From Triops longicaudatus (Eukaryota; Arthropoda; Branchiopoda; Notostraca; Triopsidae): DNA of 64,000 nt. Both the position numbers and the translations under genes were made by a program. The notes under the pieces are model-generated. The model had not been told where the DNA came from and made no database searches. It saw only the letters and a list, made by a program, of their open reading frames with translations. The stretch covers positions 124,001-188,000 of the forward strand of contig JAGQDJ010000047.1 in assembly GCA_022885665.1 (NCBI GenBank), read 5' to 3'. Position 1 is the first letter of the stretch. The number at the start of each line of letters is the position of its first letter. Of the stretch, positions 1 to 11,600 are shown piece by piece.

Positions 1-1390
1 GACTTGGTCGGATTCACACTGAATATCCTTGCCAGCAAACCTGTTCCGTCTAGTGTCAATAATGAAGTCACCGTCGAAAGTTATCACACTGCGTGACGCC
101 GCGACCAGCTCAGTTTCCTCTTTCTTTATGTCCTCAGCGTTCCTACAAATTTGGGAAAATTACTAACTTCTTAAATCAATCCATTCGTTGTTTGACTTGT
201 GGTAGTGAAATAGCCTTACATTGTCATGAAGCGAAGAACTAGCAAGTTCATACAACCAGCCACAACGGCCAAGCCGAATAGTATGAACACCAGGCTGAAC
301 GTAACGTAACCTGGGCGGCTTGTCAACGCGCGATCGTTCTGAAGAATAGTTTTATTCAATCCAAAGAACAGCCAGATTATATTATTGAATAATAAATTTT
401 CTGAAAGAAGTTAAATGTGTCACTTGTAAAGCCACAAAGTCTCCGAAGCCAATAGTGGTGAGTGTAACGAAACAGTAATAGAAACTGTCGAGATACGACC
501 ATTTTTCGTAACGTGAAAAGACGGCAGCGCCAGCTGTTATTATAACGGAAGACAGAAATCCCGTAGCGGCCATGAGATCCAGCTCTGTGGCTTCGGTTTT
601 CTTACGCTTCAACATTAGCTGTGAGTTTGTTTGTTACGTAAGAAGCTTAAATCTTATTGAGATTATCTTACTTTTATTTTCCCAATCACTATAGAAACGA
701 ATTTATTTAACCTCTCGCCTATACTCTGAAACATCACAAGACCCAATGGAATTCCAATAATTGCGTAGGCCATACAAAATGCTTTGCCACTGGCTGTACT
801 TGGAGTCGAGTGTCCGTAACCTACAACGACAAAGTAATATTAATGTATACAAATGAATGCAACTTATACAATTGACAACGATATCGCATAACTGTCACAT
901 TCTGCATTCTACGGTACAAATACTACCATTTCCAAGATTTCAACTATTAATACAAACGTCGGAAAAAAAATAAGATGCAAAGGGTCAATTTGTACGATTA
1001 CTGTGAAATGAATATAGTATAATAGTATAACGATAGTACAACAATAGTAGGAACTCACCAATGAGAGCGAGGACAACTATAGCGAAGTAAAAGGCTCCCG
1101 TGAACTTCCACTGAGGACCAGCCTTATGGGGTTTATTTTCTATGATAATCGTTTCTATCAACTTGTACTCTTTCATGCTTATGTTGTATTTGGAAAGCAG
1201 ACGGTCTCTGATTTCTGAAAAATAGTTGAGGTTATTTTTCTGCACGGGATACTTAAGAAGTACCTGATAAAGCTTCCCATCTCCTTTGCTCGGTATCGGA
1301 CTCCAATGCATCGAACACAGCTGCACCCACTAACAAATATGTAAAAGTACACACAACCAGAGACAAAGTTCGGACGTTTTGCCTTTTCAT
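1..1390 (-). CDS. TASK-like two-pore-domain potassium channel (K2P), 3' end off window
   Basis: The gene encodes a plasma-membrane background K+ channel subunit; K2P channels work as dimers. Exons on the minus strand are 1264-1390, 1059-1214, 672-820, 424-618, 220-338 and 1-142, the last running off the window. All joins are in phase and the smallest intron is 49 bp. The ATG at 1390 opens MKRQNVRTLSLVVCTF, the typical TASK start, followed by M1. The cap helices include KPHKAGPQW. The first pore reads VVLALIGYGHSTP, and M2 includes IGIPLGLVMFQSIGERLN. The second pore is intact as LTTIGFGDFVALQ, and M4 is followed by LRFMTMNAED. Exon 142-1 carries the start of the cytosolic tail. The oddity is the first filter: the usual Thr-Thr before Ile-Gly-Tyr-Gly is Ala-Leu. 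Family assignment is firm; which TASK paralogue it is stays open. Confidence 0.93.
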
Positions 1391-1969
1391 TATGGTGAAC
1401 TTATAGAAGACATGTTTATAGAGACCTGCCTAGTTGACAAACTACGAGCATCCCAGCGAGATTTTCATCCACATCTTTGTCATAATCAATAACGTTAAGC
1501 ATGCGCGTGGAGACAATTGCAAAATTTCGCTATGACGCTTTACCATTAGACAATTATCTTAACTTGCACTAAAATTGCGTAATTCTAGTATTCCAGTATT
1601 TTTTAACAGCCTCCAATGAGAAATTTTAGATTAATCTTATTTTTCTATCTTTTTTTACTTTTGTTATACGTTTATTCGCATCTCAGTTGGGTTTTCCGTG
1701 GACCATAAAACTTAGCGGTAAATGCGTCATTTATAAGTAAATCTAATTCAAGACTTTTTAGAACTGTGAGATATTTTAAATTTTTCATTATCTTAAAATA
1801 AAAAAAAAATCCTCTCAACTGTAAACTATCTACCCATCCCATTGGTTGAACACATCAGCGTAATAAGGAACGCCCCTTGAGTAGGAAAAGGGTTTCCCTT
1901 AGAAATGTCTTCGAATAGAAATGCTGGCTTGTTTACATTTTATGAGCCACGCTCCAGCCACACTTGAAA
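1391..1969. promoter_or_regulatory. Candidate bidirectional promoter, K2P / cyclin H
   Basis: About 580 bp separates the divergent start codons of the K2P channel (minus) and cyclin H (plus). Both 5' UTRs and core promoters must lie here or in unseen upstream exons. I see no obvious TATA box; assignment rests on gene orientation only. Confidence 0.4.
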
Positions 1970-3439
1970 ATGTTTTGCACAAGTTCCCAAATGAAAAACT
2001 GGATGTTTGCTGACGAGCAGGCCTTAAATCAAGTCAGGGTGGAGACATATAATAGAGCTGTACAGAAAATTCCAGCGCCAAAAGTAAAATAAACTTATAT
2101 TCCTAATTTATATTCCATAAGTTTGTCCTATTCAAGGGAGTTTCACAACCTCATGTACTTCCAAAAGAAGAGCAGCTACTCTTGCGTACATATGAGCTTC
2201 AGCTAAGAGAGTTTTGTCGGAAATTCCAACCTCCCATGCCACGATTCGTCGTAGGAACGGCGTTGCAGTACATGAAACGTTTTTATTTAGTCAATTCCGT
2301 CATGGAGTACCACCCAAAAGAAATATTGTAAGCTAAAATCACGATGTGACTCAAGTATCTAAAAATATAGGATTATTAGAACGCCATATATACTAAATAT
2401 TTTTGTAATAGGGTTACCTGCATTTATTTGGCGTGCAAAGTGGAAGAATTCAACGTATCCATTGATCAGTTTGTATCAAATATCCGAGGAGATCGTGAAA
2501 GAGCGGCAAATATAATCCTTGACAATGAGTTACTATTAATGCAGCAGCTGTCCTACCATCTTACTGTCCATAATCCATTTCGGGCCATGGAAGGGTTGCT
2601 TATAGATATTAAAGTAAGCATTATGTGATTACCTACAACTTTTTGGTCTGGTATCCTTGTTCTTTCCCTTTTTTCCCCGAACATTGTAAGCTTTATTTGC
2701 TTATAAAAACGTTTTCACAGACTGTGAATTAATTGAATTTTTACAAATTTATTTCTAGACGCGTTGCGCCACAATGAAGGATCCCGAGAAGCTACGACCG
2801 GGAATTGATGAATTCCTAGAGAAGGTTTATTTAACAGATAGTTTGTTCCTGTTCTCTCCTTCTCAGGTAAAGAAGAATTCATGCATACCTCTTAAAAGAC
2901 GTAGAAACTAATTCTTGTTCAAAGTAGCCAGGGGTTAGATAGGAAATACGAAGTAAAAAGACTTGTGAGTTTCGTTTGTTATATTTTGTTCCCTTTTAAA
3001 GGTTGCACTTGCTGCGATTATTCATGCAGCCAGTAAGCTGCAAGAAAATATGGATGTGTATGTCACGGAAACGTTATTCAATGGTGCGAAACAGGAACTT
3101 ATGTCTAGCCTTATCGAGTCAATCAGGAGTAAGCGTTTGTCTAAAATGAATAGTACTTTTTTGCTGAGGGGGTTAAAATTTGTCTCCAGAAATCCGGCTC
3201 ATGGTTCGAAATATTGAACAGCCTCAGCGTGATATTGTGAAGAATATCGAACGCAAACTTGCAGCGTTGCGGAGTGAAGACTCAGCTGATGGAACGTAAG
3301 ATTAGCCATAGGGTTTTTGTACAGTGGTTCTCATTATGGGGTTATTGTGCACTATTTTAGGGGAAAACGCAAAGTGCAAGAAGAAGGAGAGGGAACCCCG
3401 CGGTCGAAAACAGCTCGCTTGGATGGTGGTGGAGATTAG
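1970..3439 (+). CDS. CCNH: Cyclin H (CDK-activating kinase / TFIIH subunit)
   Basis: Cyclin H binds CDK7 and MAT1 to form the CDK-activating kinase, a module of TFIIH that phosphorylates the RNA polymerase II tail and cell-cycle CDKs. Exons are 1970-2083, 2137-2327, 2412-2613, 2759-2866, 3002-3128, 3190-3295 and 3361-3439. Summed length is 927 nt, 308 residues, close to the human 323. Family motifs in order: FCRKFQPPMPRFVVGTA and VNSVMEYHPKEI (first cyclin fold, exon 2), YLACKVEEFNVS and LTVHNPFRAMEGLLIDIK (exon 3), then LFLFSPSQVALAAIIHAAS (second cyclin fold, exons 4-5). The C-terminus is basic and short. The ATG at 1970 was chosen because it opens an in-phase N-terminal helix region; a second in-frame Met follows seven codons later. 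Neighbours: head-to-head with the K2P gene. Confidence 0.95.
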
Positions 3440-5002
3440 CAATGAGGTCAATTAGCTTTTTCTATTAAAATCGTTTGTTGTGCGCATTTTCAAATACATT
3501 TTGCATAAGATTAATCGTTAAAAGAAACTTAAAACGACGTTATTTAAAGAAAATTTTCAAACGCTCGCAAAAGAATCTTATTATCAGTCAAGGTGCTCAC
3601 GAGTTACAGCCACCTAGATGTTCTGGGTCTTACGATTTGCCAACTGTGGAGCGTTCAGTCAGCTCCATCAATGTTGGAACCATTGAAACTACTTTGCATC
3701 CAATTGGGTCGTAGAGGGGTAATTGGTTGTGTAACTCCTTTCTTGGTTTTGCAAATTCTGTCAGGAAAATGTACCGAATTGGCTCATTGATTGTAGAAAT
3801 TACTTATAGTGGTACAGTTTAACGAACGACTTTTACAACGAATAACTCGTACAACGAATGGATATGCGGTTAAAAAAGTGATTCGCATTTGCAACGCAGC
3901 CGCGGAACGGCACAGAAAATTTGAAAAAGGGAAAACAAATGAAGAGGCTGAAGGAGTTTTAGCTCTGAAAGAGCGTTTCAGACGTTCTCGGTGTCATCAC
4001 ACTTCTAAAATTGTATAAGCTGTCGAGTTATTGTGCTGAAAGTAAAACCCGCGTCGAAAACCTTTGAGGAAGAGATAATTGCATTCAAAATTATCTTTAA
4101 ATTGTTGGATATGGAGAGCTTTCAATTTTTTATTTTGTAAAAAAAAAAATAGAAAAGCGAGCTCAATTTTGAAAGTTTTGCCTTTTGGGAGAAGCTTAAA
4201 TGACACCGTACTTGGAACGAAAAGCTAAACAAACCTACGTACATGTATTTTCTTAAAAATAACAAATGACGCAGGATAAATACGCTTACTCTTTCGACAA
4301 CGTGAAAAATTCTTGTGTGTTCAGAACACTCTTTCGCAGCACAGTAATTAAAAAAGTGATTTTACATGTAGATTTTTTAACATACTGGATCGCAGTTGTA
4401 AGAGGCTAGGTGCTTTCTATTCAGCGTATCTTTGCAATTGAAAATGTTGTTCGTTTTCGTTGATATTCTGTACTCTGTAAACATAAATTTGGAAGCAAAT
4501 GGGTTTCAGAGTTGCGGTTTACGGATGCGAAGTATGTTTCTCATACATGAACACATAAAAATCGACGCTATCAAAGTTGTTCCATTATTCTTCCCACCGA
4601 AACTAAAATCCAAGAAAATTCACGTGCAATGTTCAGAAATTATTATCTGTTGTAACAACCAACAATGTTTTGCATGTATTGTCATGAAAGCTACAAAGGA
4701 TAACAGTGTCATTTTCCCGAAACACTTCTTCATTAAGAATCGTCCCTTTATTGGTTACAATTCCAAGGGGTAGTTTAATTAAGGGTATGATAATCAGCGA
4801 AAAGACAGGTCGAAGGGTGTCAGTTCTGTTATTTACAGTCGTTTTACGGATGTTGGCCCTTTTGAAACAGCGTTTTTGCCAATCACATGAGTTTCATTTT
4901 CAGAATAGAAGTACCAATGTTTTTAAACGAGATTTGGAAATAGTTTTTTTGGCTTGATATCGAAAATAAAGGGCTTTCCGACACTTATTTGCACTGCGGT
5001 CT
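3440..5002. other. Gap between cyclin H and the 5.0 kb terminal exon; no gene supported
   Basis: This stretch should hold the 3' UTR of cyclin H and, on the other strand, the 3' UTR of the locus ending at 5003. A TTTATT (minus-strand AATAAA) at 4747-4752 could be the poly(A) signal of that locus. Short ORFs such as the plus-strand one at 3809-4018 show no recognisable domain or splice support. Confidence 0.5.
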
Positions 5003-5112
5003 TCAAGGAGGTGTGGTCACGTTCCAGACTTCCGTCTCCGCCGTAAAATTGCTACTGCTATTGGAACTGGCACTACTGAGGTTCCGTAATAAGCCTTCGT
5101 TCTCCTTCCGCA
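5003..5112 (-). CDS. Common 3'-terminal coding exon: sequon-rich C-terminal tail of a multi-promoter membrane protein locus
   Basis: I infer that this exon is shared by the four upstream membrane exons. It follows a very strong splice acceptor (long pyrimidine tract, then TTTTTTAG). Read in phase 1, it gives an open frame of 36 codons to a TGA: RKENEGLLRNLSS, then a Ser/Asn-rich stretch, then TAETEVWNVTTPP. It contains four N-glycosylation sequons (NLS, NSS, NFT, NVT), which fits an extracellular or luminal tail. Each of the four membrane exons at 7591, 14543, 20772 and 27318 ends in a phase-1 donor, so any of them joined here gives an uninterrupted protein (calculated lengths 261, 296, 386 and 138 residues). 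No known family is recognised. A different, unseen acceptor between 5.1 and 7.5 kb cannot be excluded. Confidence 0.65.
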
Positions 5113-7590
5113 CTAAAAAAGATAAAGAACAATGAACATATCTTATTTAGCTATTCGAGCAATTTTTCAGTTTATTTACAATATTTAGTTTAATTTATAA
5201 TTATTGTCGTTTTATTTTCATTTTGTTACACATGCTTCATTTATTGGGATGTTGACTCATTAATTCAGTTGACACCAAACGATCTACAAAACTGAAATTT
5301 ATAGGGTGGCGTAGGTGGTTGAATGACTAAGGGAAAAAAGGCTAATTAAAGATATATGATTATTTTTTAATTCCGTTTGAAAGATGTTTTTGGCCCCGTT
5401 GGCATACTGCCGATTTGGCAAAGACTGCGAAACGTATCTGGCAAAAGAAAAGCGAAATCAAGGCGGGGAGAGAAGACATGGATATATTTAGAAGGAAAAT
5501 ATCTTCTAAAGCTGTATATACGTTGTATTTTTTATATAATAGCTTTGGCACCTTCTATAATCCCTTGAAGGCTAGGCAGGATGTCTAGAGGACAAATTTC
5601 GATGCATTTTATGGGTAGATAAAGAGCAGAGACAAACAGGAAGGCTTTGTTCTAGCTGTCAGGTGGAATTGCACAGTAATCTTATTTTTCCTTTCGTTTT
5701 GTGAAAAGTATTCTCGAGAAGAATGTGTTTGAAGTCCATGATGCAATTTAAGATCTGAAGCATACCGTGTGTCTTGGGGGCGTGTAATACGTCGAGTTGA
5801 GGAAAACCTCAAAGGTTAACCAGAGATTCTGGGTGTTATTCACATCTTAGTTAGCGTTAATTATCTCGTTGCAGCGGAAGGTATTTAGATTCCTTAGGAA
5901 TGCTGCGTTCCTTCACAAACACTGTTTGCTTGTGAGGTTTATAATGTCTTGCAGAAATATTTGCGACATTTCTTTCGGACTGGGTTATGTGCTACAAGGG
6001 GCTAACGAACGGTTGATAGGAAACATGATACAATGAAGGATGAGGTAAACTATGGGAAAAATAGGGACGGTACACAACCGCCCAGTGTTTGACAGTAAAT
6101 CTAGAGTATTTTCTGATGAAGTCTGGTATTTGTATTTGTCTGGTATTTGTGGGACTTGCAGCATATGTTATCATTCTTACCATGTGAAATATGTGCAGTG
6201 AAAATGAGTAAACAAAAGAGCGAAGAGCAATTTGGTAACTATTAATGAATCTAATTTTCTGACGTTCTTTTCCATTACAGAGTACAAAGCAGTACGATAT
6301 TTTACTGATTTTACTGCTAATAAAATTTATTGTTTATTTGACTATTTCGAAACAGTATACCTTTATCTTGTTCTAATGTAGCAAATGCCATAGATTACTT
6401 CAAGTCTTCTGAATTAATTCCGCCACTGAAAGCAGTTTAATTACTGCAGAGTACGTGTTAAAAGTCAAATACAACATACAGTAAACTCTAATTAATGAAC
6501 TCCTGCTCATAAAAACATTTGGGTGACTAAGCAGGTGAAATAAGCTCCTTTCTCTGTAAACAAAACGGTAGTGATACACTGTAGAACATTTATTTTGTCT
6601 GCATCCAAACACTATATTGGTACCTTTGCCATTTAGGTACTAATTTCCATCTCCTCCAGTTGAAAATTCTGCCCTAACCATAAATAGCAATCTGGTGAAA
6701 CGAAGAAACTCATACCGAATATTAAGACTGTTAAATCCATTCCTGTTATTGTATTTTAATTAAATAATAATGCTATAATTCACTATTAAATATGCTCCAC
6801 TTAATTAGACAGATTAATTAAACTGATTAATTAATTAATGCGCTGATATTCCCTTTTGACAACTCTAGTTTTTAGTGCACTAAAATAACTACGCGAATTT
6901 ATTCTTTTACGACTTTTATTTTTTGGAGAACAGTGATCGTGAGTATCAGAAACAACAGGTGTGTTCAGGTCCTTTTTAATCAGTTCTTGTGACTTTTAAA
7001 AACTAAACAAATGTTGTCGATTTTTTTGAGACTCTCCGAAATTGAATTCTTGGACACTTTTTTTAAGCTTCAGCTTTTCACAAGCTACTTCCTGTTTACT
7101 CAATGCACAAATCCACGCAAATAAACAGGTAGCTCTGGCTTCCCCTAACAAAACTTGAATACGGAAACCTCAAAAGTTTAATATCCTAAAAAAAAGTTTT
7201 TGAGCTTTAGGCTTGGCGACTTAGAAAGTACTATGTGAACCCTGATTTCTACTTCCAAGTCGACATTTATTTTTTTCGTAGCGGCTGCATGCGATTTCAA
7301 TGATACTATGGATGCACTTAATTGTAGTGTGTGGTGTTCGTTGAATCCTTTGCTAATTACAGTACTTCAGGCTTGATTTTTTCTTGCCAGGAATTAACTG
7401 TTTTAATGTTAGCTAGTTCTCCACGTGAGAAATAACAACTAAAAAGAAAAAAAAACTAAAAAGCAAACAAAAAAACCCCTAAAAATAACTAATTCAAACT
7501 AAAGAAGTAATTAGAATATAGATATTAATAAATTGCCAATATTTTAAAATTAATTTTCTTGTCCAAGAGGTTCTTATCTGAGAAATTTAC
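5113..7590 (-). other. Inferred intron between terminal exon and membrane exon A
   Basis: This 2.5 kb AT-rich stretch is the shortest intron of the inferred locus, from exon A to the shared exon. I found no convincing additional coding exon. A weak candidate at about 6640-6670 on the minus strand has a poor acceptor and the wrong phase. Confidence 0.4.
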
Positions 7591-8266
7591 CAGCTTCGTC
7601 AATCGCCGACGCGTTGTACAGGGTAATAAGAACAAAAAGAGCGCTGGCCGCTAAAATGACAAAAGTGGTGCAAATAACAGCCATAACGACTTTCCGCCTC
7701 CTTCTTTCTTTAGGCGTCAACTCTCTCACTTCGGGCAATTTTTCTTTATTTGTCCTTTGTATGTCCTTTGCACTCGCACGATCCAACGCATCCGTTGTAC
7801 GCGATTCGGACAGCGGCGAATCATTGGCGTACATCAAGACTACATGTTCGTTAATGGAATCCTCGCGGTTTAACTTCTTCGTTTTGCGCGAAGGCATAAC
7901 CGTCGCCGTCTCAGCGAACGCAACCCTTTTCTTGCGCAAATCGCTCTCCGCGCGCTGCAGAGATCGCCCGCGTCGCGAACCCGCCGTCACGAGCGAGGAA
8001 TCTGAATAATTTTGCAACAGCAGCGTTCGACTACTAATCGAAGGTATGCAACCCTTGTTATGACTCTCTTTGGTAGCGGAATCCGAATCATGACGCACGA
8101 TACATGAACGTTTCAAAGTCTTGCGCGAAGCCGCGCCTGCGCAGTACGCTGCGTCACTTACATGCCGGCGTAAGGGATTGCGACCCGAAACGCGCTGTTC
8201 ATCCACATCTTGATAGGTGACATTGTACTTCCCTAAGGGCGAATGCAACTGCAATTCTGAAACCAT
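7591..8266 (-). CDS. Alternative membrane exon A: basic cytosolic tail plus one TM segment
   Basis: This exon encodes about 225 residues of a single-pass membrane protein of unknown function. The N-terminal 185 residues are polar and probably disordered, rich in Arg, Ser and Asp, with basophilic-kinase-like sites such as RRGRSLQRAES. A polybasic ERRRRK block (about 187-192) precedes a hydrophobic segment (about 193-216). After it comes LYNASAIDEA, aligned with LRLAPLIDEM in exon B. The reading frame runs on to a stop at 7574, but a donor at GCTG|GTAAAT (exon end 7591) lies exactly where the three paralogous exons also have donors, so splicing to 5112 is preferred. By the positive-inside rule the N-terminus is cytosolic. 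The ATG at 8266 is the first Met of the frame; an open minus-strand frame upstream (8300-8626) might add coding sequence. Confidence 0.65.
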
Positions 8267-8299
8267 CGCGAATTGATTCTCGAAAACACTCGGAACTTT

Positions 8300-8626
8300 T
8301 TACACAAAATCTGCTTGCGGAGTAAAGTGGCGCGTCACTACGCAAAGCGTCACGTACATGGCCATCATAAACCGTCCGTGGTAATGTAGATCTGCGCAAT
8401 AAATGTGATGTCGTGGCACAAAGTTTTGCACCAGCAATTGCGCAATGCGCAGAAATGCGTAGCCGCGTAACAGCGGTTCGCAGCTCCAAGTAACCGCACT
8501 TAAACTGCCCAAAATTTCTTCACCTTCTAAAGCAAGAATGAATTCGTCCGGTGCAGTAATGCTCTCATCAGTTGTGAAATCACTCACGTATGCGCAAAAA
8601 CTGTCCACCCACCCCCAATGGCTCAT
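8300..8626 (-). CDS. Possible small ORF or 5' exon upstream of membrane exon A
   Basis: An open minus-strand frame of 108 codons begins 34 bp upstream of exon A's ATG and looks less AT-rich than the surrounding DNA. It has no recognisable domain. It could be a separate upstream ORF, 5' UTR, or a coding exon: a GTGAGT donor-like site lies about 40 bp into it and acceptor-like AG sites lie just before the exon A ATG. Evidence is only openness and base composition, so this is a weak call. Confidence 0.2.
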   Translation of the reverse strand: MSHWGWVDSFCAYVSDFTTDESITAPDEFILALEGEEILGSLSAVTWSCEPLLRGYAFLRIAQLLVQNFVPRHHIYCADLHYHGRFMMAMYVTLCVVTRHFTPQADFV

Positions 8627-11600
8627 TGAAGCAGATTTTTTGGCTTTTTTTTCTGGCGAAGAAAAAGGGATAAAAAATGGGAATATATGGCGGAATTTCT
8701 TAAAATACTCTTGGGGGACGATCTTAACGAGAGCCGATACAGCACTGAACTGAATCTAAACAGGCAGAAATTCAAGCCAGACAGTCAGAAAGATGGCAGT
8801 TTTTGCTCTATTGGAACGGTGCCCTTTTGGCTCCCCAAACTCCTTTCGGCGTTATCTCTTTCTTTCTTTCTCCATTCCTTTTCCCTACGTTCCCTGCAGC
8901 TTTATCTCTATGTTGCCAACACCATATGTAGCCTGCTGCAGGTTTGACCACGATTGTTAACGTTTCGTGAGACAGAAACTGTGCTCCTAGAAGACAACAC
9001 GAGCCAGCCACGCCTATTTCGCGCAGATACTCAACCAAGATAAGTTTTACTTGGGAAATTAGCACGAAAGAGATTGGAAGATGAAGGAGAAAGGCAAAGT
9101 GGGAGGGAAAGGAAAAAAATACGACGAAAGTTATAATTAGAGTCGACTAAGTTTGGATGAGTTTGGGTTTTTCGTCCTGCCAAGATTGGTGATGCTACCC
9201 TGGACTTATTTATTTAATCCGCTGGTGACGCTGACCTTGGGAACGCAACAGAAACAATCCGGTAGTTAGAATGATTTCGATTAAACCTCCTCCTTTAACG
9301 ATTGGGTATGTTGAAAAGTAACTAAAAGAAGGTTTTATTTAGTTGGGTATTGCTGCTGTGGCAGGAAAGTTGAGAAAGTGGCAGAAAAATATATTATAGA
9401 ATTTTTTTTGTAATAGTCCGCAGTAGTAGTTTGCTGTTGTCGATTCAAGATGGGAAGCGAAAAGGAATTGTACGAATGGCGTCGTAAATTTAACAGTCGA
9501 GAAAACGAGGTTCACTCCGCAGAAAAAAGGTAGAATTGAGTAGCGAAACAGCGGAAATGTGCCTGAGCGTACGCCAAGAATTTTGCCACATAACAGGCCA
9601 AGTTGGACTGTAAAGAACGTAGCCAGAGTATTGTAGAGCCTCGTTTTTACGAAGTGATGGAATAGATTCTTTCAATGCAATCGATTCTACGTGCTTTTTT
9701 TCGGTTGCTGACCGATTTTCATAGCTGTATTCATCGATTTAAGAGATTTGTTGCACTGTCACCTACATATTAAAAGACCAAACGCTTGCCCTTCCGGTTT
9801 TTTCAAGGACATGTTTAATGATCAAGAGCAGTGGGACTAAGTGGGAGTGTAAAAGTTATCATTTCAATAATGTAATATAAACATATAAGTAGTCGTGTGG
9901 ATACTTACAGTTAGCATGATACGCAAAAATTATTGACAGAAAGTTGTGTATAATAAGTAGGCCTATGTATTCTCTATTACTGCATCGTTTATTGCTTGCC
10001 TGACTCAGTGACGCACAATCTAAAGAAAACTATTTAAAGGGCAATTCTACTTAACTGAGTTAACTCAAGTGGAATGTGACACAGTTAAGACTTAACTAAA
10101 GAACTTAAGCTATAAGGGAGCTGAAAATGAATTTATTCTCAATAAATAAACCAAATTATAGTGAAAAACTTTCCTTTAAGTAATAACGAAGCTTACGTTA
10201 AAAAATTGGACTTATTTAGAAGTCAGACTTCACGACTCCATTCGTAAAGTTTTGCTTTCGTTGTTGTCAATTCAAAGCTACACGAAAATTTTATTTAAAG
10301 TCATAAAAAAATAACTAACAATTGTGTAGAAACCAATCTTGCGAAGGTATTTTACATGAAGTATAATAAGCCACACGTAGGGCAACATTTCGCTTGCAGT
10401 AAAAACGTTCTGTAATCTAAAAAGCTTGCTGCGTCTTAATTGATGTTTCACTATAGCTGGCTTGAACTTGTTTTGTCCAGTGAATTTAGTTCACGAGATT
10501 TTTTATAAATTTTTTATTCATTTAATACAAAATTCATTGGTATTTTAGTATTGGAAATAATATTCAATAAGAACGAGGCGACGAGCTGTGCTCACGAAGC
10601 GTAAAATATTGTACATACTGACCCTTTCTTCTGTAGTGTTGAGGACCTTGTAAGCGAAAGTCCTTGTGCAGTGTAAAAGGATTCCTTAAATTAAGCCTAG
10701 TTTAATATTTCTGCAGTAACGTTATTACTATTCATCCTACGTGACAAAGAGCTTGAGAAAGATGTGGCAGCAGAGAGGATGATAAGTAAGACAGAGTATC
10801 AAGTCATCTCCAATGCCTTTCGGATCACATGTCTCCCAAAGGGGAAGAAATATACAGTAACTTAATATCCCTAGTCCTTCCTGACTTACTGATGACTATT
10901 TAAGCAAATGGAATAAAACCCATCCGCTGGCAGCTCATGTTTGAAGAAATATATATCTTTTCTTTCTTTCTTGACCTCGTACTGCACCCCACGAATTATT
11001 GCTCGCGATTTCTTTGGGACTTTTTGAGAATATTTTTGTTCTGTTTTGCAGTTCACTTCTCACCTTCATACTGGGGACACTCAATGCTAAAAATAATCGG
11101 ACTCATCGATTTATGATAAAAAGGGGTGCGGACTCTGACCTTTTTGGCAAGGTTTCCTTCCTGGAAGGTTTCGCGCTAAAGGAATTATATTTTTTGCCTT
11201 TTTTCCCATTAGCACGCCTTTTTTTTCTACCCGTTCAGCAACGGTTTGATTGACGCAATCTTTTTCTGCCCCTCTTGATTAGAAAAACGTAATTTTCTCG
11301 AAGCTCTGGGGCTCTTTTAGTGAAAGAAATCATTCGTCAAGCTAAATAACTAGATTTAAAACTTTCCTTTCATCTCTGAACTTCATAGATTATCAGATCA
11401 GTTCTTCCGTACTGCTTTCGTAAATCCTCAATTGTGCTGGCCTTGTCCTTGCCTTATGAATCTGTCACTAAGGCTGATGCGAGCGCTCGATTAGTCACCG
11501 AACGCCATCTACCTTTCATAGGTTTTAGAACCAGTAAAGTTTTCACTTGAAAAACCTACCTTTTACCAATCATCAGAAAATTAAACGGTCAGAAAAAGTC

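Noticed and set aside
3809..4018. 69-codon plus-strand charged ORF
   Set aside because: No domain, no splice context; lies in the probable cyclin H 3' flank.
6640..6672. Candidate minus-strand internal exon (NFQLEEMEI) upstream of the 5112 exon
   Set aside because: Poor acceptor with no pyrimidine tract. It could join the 5112 exon, but its own start phase does not fit the phase-1 donors of the membrane exons without a frame change.
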